Below, in pieces: positions 60,739-64,000 of a stretch of 64,000 bases of DNA (its first letter is position 1; every line of letters begins with the position of its first letter). The notes beneath the pieces were generated by a model that had not been told where the DNA came from, ran no database searches, and saw only the letters and a list, made by a program, of their open reading frames with translations. Location: the NCBI GenBank assembly GCA_905250075.1, contig CAJNOP010000114.1, forward strand, positions 252,046 through 316,045, given 5' to 3'. Origin of the DNA: Rotaria sp. Silwood1 (Eukaryota > Rotifera > Eurotatoria > Philodinida > Philodinidae). A program made the translations under genes and the position numbers.

Positions 60739-62547
60739 TTAAAAGTCACATTGATTTTCATCCAATTTAAATCGTTTATGACTATCTTCGATGTGATTTA
60801 TTTTCTTTCCAATCCATATAATATCACATCCAGCATGTCTTTGAAATGTTGAATCCTTAGTATTCTGATTAAACCAACCGATGACTTCTTGAGAAAATTT
60901 CGAACGTGTTATTTCAAATTGCACAACTGTGAGATTCTGACATCGTTCTAAAATGATTTCAATATAATTTAATTTATTCATCGGTATTTGTAAATGTTTG
61001 ATCTGACGTGGAATAATTGAACATATACGATTTAAATATGGATACAATTCATATTTACAATAACGACTATGAACTATTAACGTTGAAAGGGAATATGCTT
61101 GTTCAAGAATAGAAATAATATCAAACAAAGTATTTTGATTATCTTTATGAAAACAATGACTTTCTAATTTAACTTCAACCAATTTGGAAACATTGATTAT
61201 TGGAGTAAGCAATTTTAATGAATTCAGAAAAGATCGTCTTTCAATTGTTAAATTAAGTTTAGTGACATTAGGAAACATCACGTTGGTTTGTGTTAATCTC
61301 TACAAATAAATAAAAAAAAAATAATAATAATATATTTCAATAAAATTCATCTCATAACAAACTTCTTCTGTCATATTTTCAAATGTTGATGATTTAAATG
61401 GTAAAACAAGTTCAGTGATATTCTTCGTTGTGAATGGATCATTTTTCAACAATGTTGTCAAGTTTGAACGATAAATATAATATGAATCAAATTCATATTG
61501 AAGAACAGATTTACAGATTGGTATCGAATAAATGTGAATTCTATATGAATCATTAGAATGTATTTGAGAAACTACAAACCACTTTTTATATTCAATCCAA
61601 AATGGACTTCGAAATGATTCAATTATTAATTCAAGATCTTCTGGCATTTGAGAAATTGATTTTGTAATATCAATAAAAAATTCAAAATCATTCAAATAAG
61701 GAAGATTTATCTGAATAAATTGTTCACATCGTTTACCATCTAATTCACATTGTTCACCTATTAATTTTAGATAAATAAGTGATGGCATTAAGACAAGAAA
61801 TGATTCAAGTTGATCGATTGTAACATGTAATTTTTCTATGGTCAATGAAGTTATTTGTGGAAAAACACATATCTCTTTCATATTCTTAATGAACTTTGGT
61901 AAGTTTTGTTTTAGAATAAGTGTATGTAATTGAGAAGAACATGAAAAAATATTTAACATATTGTCAAAACTAATCTCAGAATCTATAACTAAATAATTGA
62001 TTCTACAATTGACAGGCCATGATATATTAGATATTCGATCATTGTTTATACTCAACTTAATTTTTCGTATATTAGATTTTGCTAAAATTGATGAAAGAAA
62101 ATTTGCTGTTGTTTTTTTTCGTCTATTATCATATTGTTGAATTTGTAATGAAAATGAAGTCAAAAAATTTAAATTGATACGTTTTAAAATCATGTTCAAT
62201 TGAAATTCTTCAATACCAATAAATGTTATTGAATGAAGTCGAGTAAATTGTTGAAGACGAATCAATGAAATAAATAAAGTTATTTGTTTTGGTGTGTATT
62301 CATCATCACAAAGTCTTAATGATAAAACATTCTGTGGATTAATTAAATGACACAATAGATGAAAATTTGACTTTGATATTAACTTAAAATCCAAATTATA
62401 TCGATCATAACTATTAACCATTGCTCGAAATAATCGACATACTGATCGAATTGAAAATAAAATAGTTTGAGCATCAACACTATCAAAAATACGATGAAAT
62501 ATTTCCACTGGTAATATTTGTATCGATAGATTCATATTATTAGACAT
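60739..62547 (-). CDS. F-box/LRR-type protein
   Basis: Two exons (61363-62547 and 60739-61299) joined by a 63-nt intron give 581 residues. The N-terminus is an F-box (about 8-50: LPVEIFHRIFDSVD, SVCRLFRAMV), which would bind Skp1 in an SCF ubiquitin ligase. The rest is leucine-rich with irregular LRR-like spacing (for example SLRLCDDEYTPKQI, LHTLILKQNLPKFI, FPQITSLTIEKLHV, FPNVTKLNLTI). The layout matches the large bdelloid F-box/LRR family, of which a broken copy lies at 7951-8470. The donor is GTTTGT, weaker than usual. Without splicing the first frame would add about 20 unrelated residues and stop. Substrate unknown. Confidence 0.8.
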
Positions 62548-63236
62548 TGGAGATAGAAATATTCTATGTTGGAAGTTTCTATGCTTACTGCTTACGAATA
62601 CGAGTAGTTATGAATGTTCCTATGCAGAATCATTTCTTTTTACCTGTGACAAAGCAAAAAACAGAACGGAAGAAAATATTGTTTTTTTCTTTTTCTCACG
62701 TGCTATTTATGTTGGAAAGTAAATTGAATGAATCATTAATTTAATATTGGAATTTTTTTCGGATTTTTTAAAGAAGGTTTATTAGTCAGATTGTTTTTCG
62801 ATATTCTCTTTCAAATATTACCTCTAAAAGGAAGTCTGGTAGCTACAGCACCTATAGTCGATGGTGGTGTGTGGGTGTGGATCATCTTTTTTGCCATATA
62901 TCCCATTCACACCGCACATCCACCCCGACACCCGCACCATCCACACGCACACTCATATAAGTGAGGTGCCTCTGTTATAGAAGTGCCCATATAGATAAAT
63001 TTTACTGCAGTTGTTTTGTTAAACCACTTGATGAGACTTTTTGTAGTTTGCTTGGCACATCCTACACCCACACTCTAATTAACTGAGGCATCTTCTGATT
63101 CAATGTTAGCTTAAATGAGTGCATTAGCAAACAGAAAACTAGAAAATTTCGAAACTCTAAGTATTTACGCGCTTTCTGTTGGTTCTTTTTCACTAGGAAG
63201 AAAAGTGAATAAATGTCCACAACGAAGATAAAAAGT
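62548..63236. other. Intergenic stretch with a hairpin
   Basis: Spacer between the F-box/LRR and lectin genes; only the hairpin region at 62861-62955 and a lone C arm near 63059-63076 stand out. Confidence 0.55.
62861..62955. repeat. G-arm/C-arm hairpin 15
   Basis: ATGGTGGTGTGTGGGTGTGG, a loop of about 18 nt, then CATTCACACCGCACATCCAC followed by CCGACACCCGCACCATCCAC. A solitary ACACCCACACTC follows at about 63065. Confidence 0.7.
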
Positions 63237-63759
63237 TCAAATACAATAATATGTTAGTATGAACTGTTTAACCGCTCCATGACAAGGATCATCACTTGAA
63301 AGGTCATTACCAGGTATGAGTGAACAAAATGTTTCAGTGCCTTGAGAATTACAATAGGAGATGACCTTTTCAGTGACCTCTGATATCCCACAATTAGGCA
63401 CCCCATAGTAAGCGACCACAATTTGCAGTGATGTATATGGCTTTCGACAACTTATGTTGATCAGACCGTTTTCGGATCCCAAAACCGTCCGAATAGCTAA
63501 ATACAGAAATGCAGTATAAAAACGTGAGACCATAAATATCAAAAGTCATTGAGGAAGGGTGAAGCTTACACGGTATAGTAGGAACTTTAGTATCGTCCCT
63601 AGGTTTGTTCAAAATTGACTGGAATCTTTCAGATGGTGAAGTCGACGCAGGACTTATCATTGTTATCAGTGAATTCGTACTGTTTGAGTTATGTTGCATA
63701 GAGAAACAGCAGCTATTGACAATGAACAGGATTACGCAAATGAGTTGTTGGACTGTCAT
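63237..63759 (-). CDS. Secreted SUEL/rhamnose-binding-type lectin
   Basis: Two exons (63570-63759 and 63237-63496) join in phase through a 73-nt intron to 149 residues. The N-terminus is a signal peptide (QLICVILFIVNSCCFS, cleavage about 20). A Ser/Thr/Pro-rich linker follows. Exon 2 carries one galactose/rhamnose-binding (SUEL) lectin domain: INISC, LQIVVAYYGVPNCG, VISYCNSQGTETFC, SSDDPCHGAVKQF and the terminal LTYYC, with the family's cysteines and the DPC-G-x-K motif (normally FGDPC-GT-KYL). The protein ends immediately after the domain, so it is a single-domain secreted lectin. The usual YGR motif reads YGV here, so sugar binding may be altered. Confidence 0.75.
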
Positions 63760-64000
63760 TATTCTTCTCGTGCTTGTTCGATAACGATCGAAGACAACTA
63801 TGAAGTTGTGTGCCGATATATACTGTTATTATATATAACCAGCTGTTATATGCTGATTGTTGAAGAAATAAATAATCAATTTAGGGGGCGTATAATTTTC
63901 GACAAAATTATATGCACTGTCATATGCAGACTTCCTAAAAGCCCCATTTACTCTCAGTTGATCATGCTACATTACATCTTGATGCCACAGGAGACTCTAT
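63760..64000. other. Upstream region of the lectin gene
   Basis: No gene. It contains TATATA-rich sequence (about 63817-63840) that could include the lectin promoter, but no element can be called with confidence. Confidence 0.4.

Noticed and set aside
2262..62955. The G/C-arm hairpins as a CRISPR-like or terminator series
   Set aside because: Spacing is irregular over kilobases, the sequence is eukaryotic, and the arms are degenerate hexamers; neither a CRISPR nor a bacterial terminator fits.

Overview
The window looks like AT-rich nuclear DNA of a bdelloid rotifer (Adineta/Rotaria type). That assignment is inference. It rests on short (about 40-100 nt) GT-AG introns inside animal genes, and on families that are expanded or typical in bdelloids: ADP-ribosyltransferase+TPR proteins, NHL-repeat proteins, F-box/LRR proteins, TLDc proteins, GH3-type enzymes, potato-inhibitor-I proteins and many palindromic MITEs. 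It also rests on interspersed GTGGGT-like hexamers resembling the TGTGGG telomere repeat reported for bdelloids. No bacterial-type operon, tRNA, rRNA or CRISPR was seen.

Layout. 1-4300 is repeat-rich: a long palindrome, a Tc1/mariner end, a decayed DDX23/Prp28-like helicase, a MITE with an 8-bp target duplication and a GGTACC-rich inverted-repeat element. 4746-6658 (+) is an ART-TPR gene interrupted by a hAT-like MITE that can be read as an in-frame intron. 7951-9008 holds two decayed genes (F-box/LRR on -, TPR on +). 9938-11378 (-) is a six-exon MOSC/mARC gene. 14751-25897 (+) is a TRPM-type channel whose 27 exons join in frame to 1357 codons. 26664-28860 (-) is an NHL-repeat pseudogene split by a 936-bp palindrome. 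30682-32837 (-) is a GH3-family gene with two in-frame stops. 34499-35580 carries two TTAA-flanked MITEs. 36133-38523 has unrecognised and 2OG-oxygenase-like fragments. 38758-39045 (-) is a potato-inhibitor-I domain. 42565-43578 (-) is an intronless rhodopsin-type GPCR. 48023-48679 (+) is a TLDc protein. 50922-55653 (-) is a tandem trio of related P-loop GTPases, one fused to zinc fingers. 60739-62547 (-) is an intact F-box/LRR gene. 63237-63759 (-) is a secreted SUEL-type lectin.

No shared pathway joins most neighbours. The GTPase trio is the only clear local paralogue cluster. The strongest structural theme is inverted repeats: at least eight palindromic or TIR elements, plus about fourteen hairpins made of GTGRRT hexamers facing their complement, always with the G-rich arm first.

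Exon joins were worked out by hand from GT/AG sites, reading phase and family similarity. No search or transcript data were available. 29097-29106 is an assembly gap of ten Ns.
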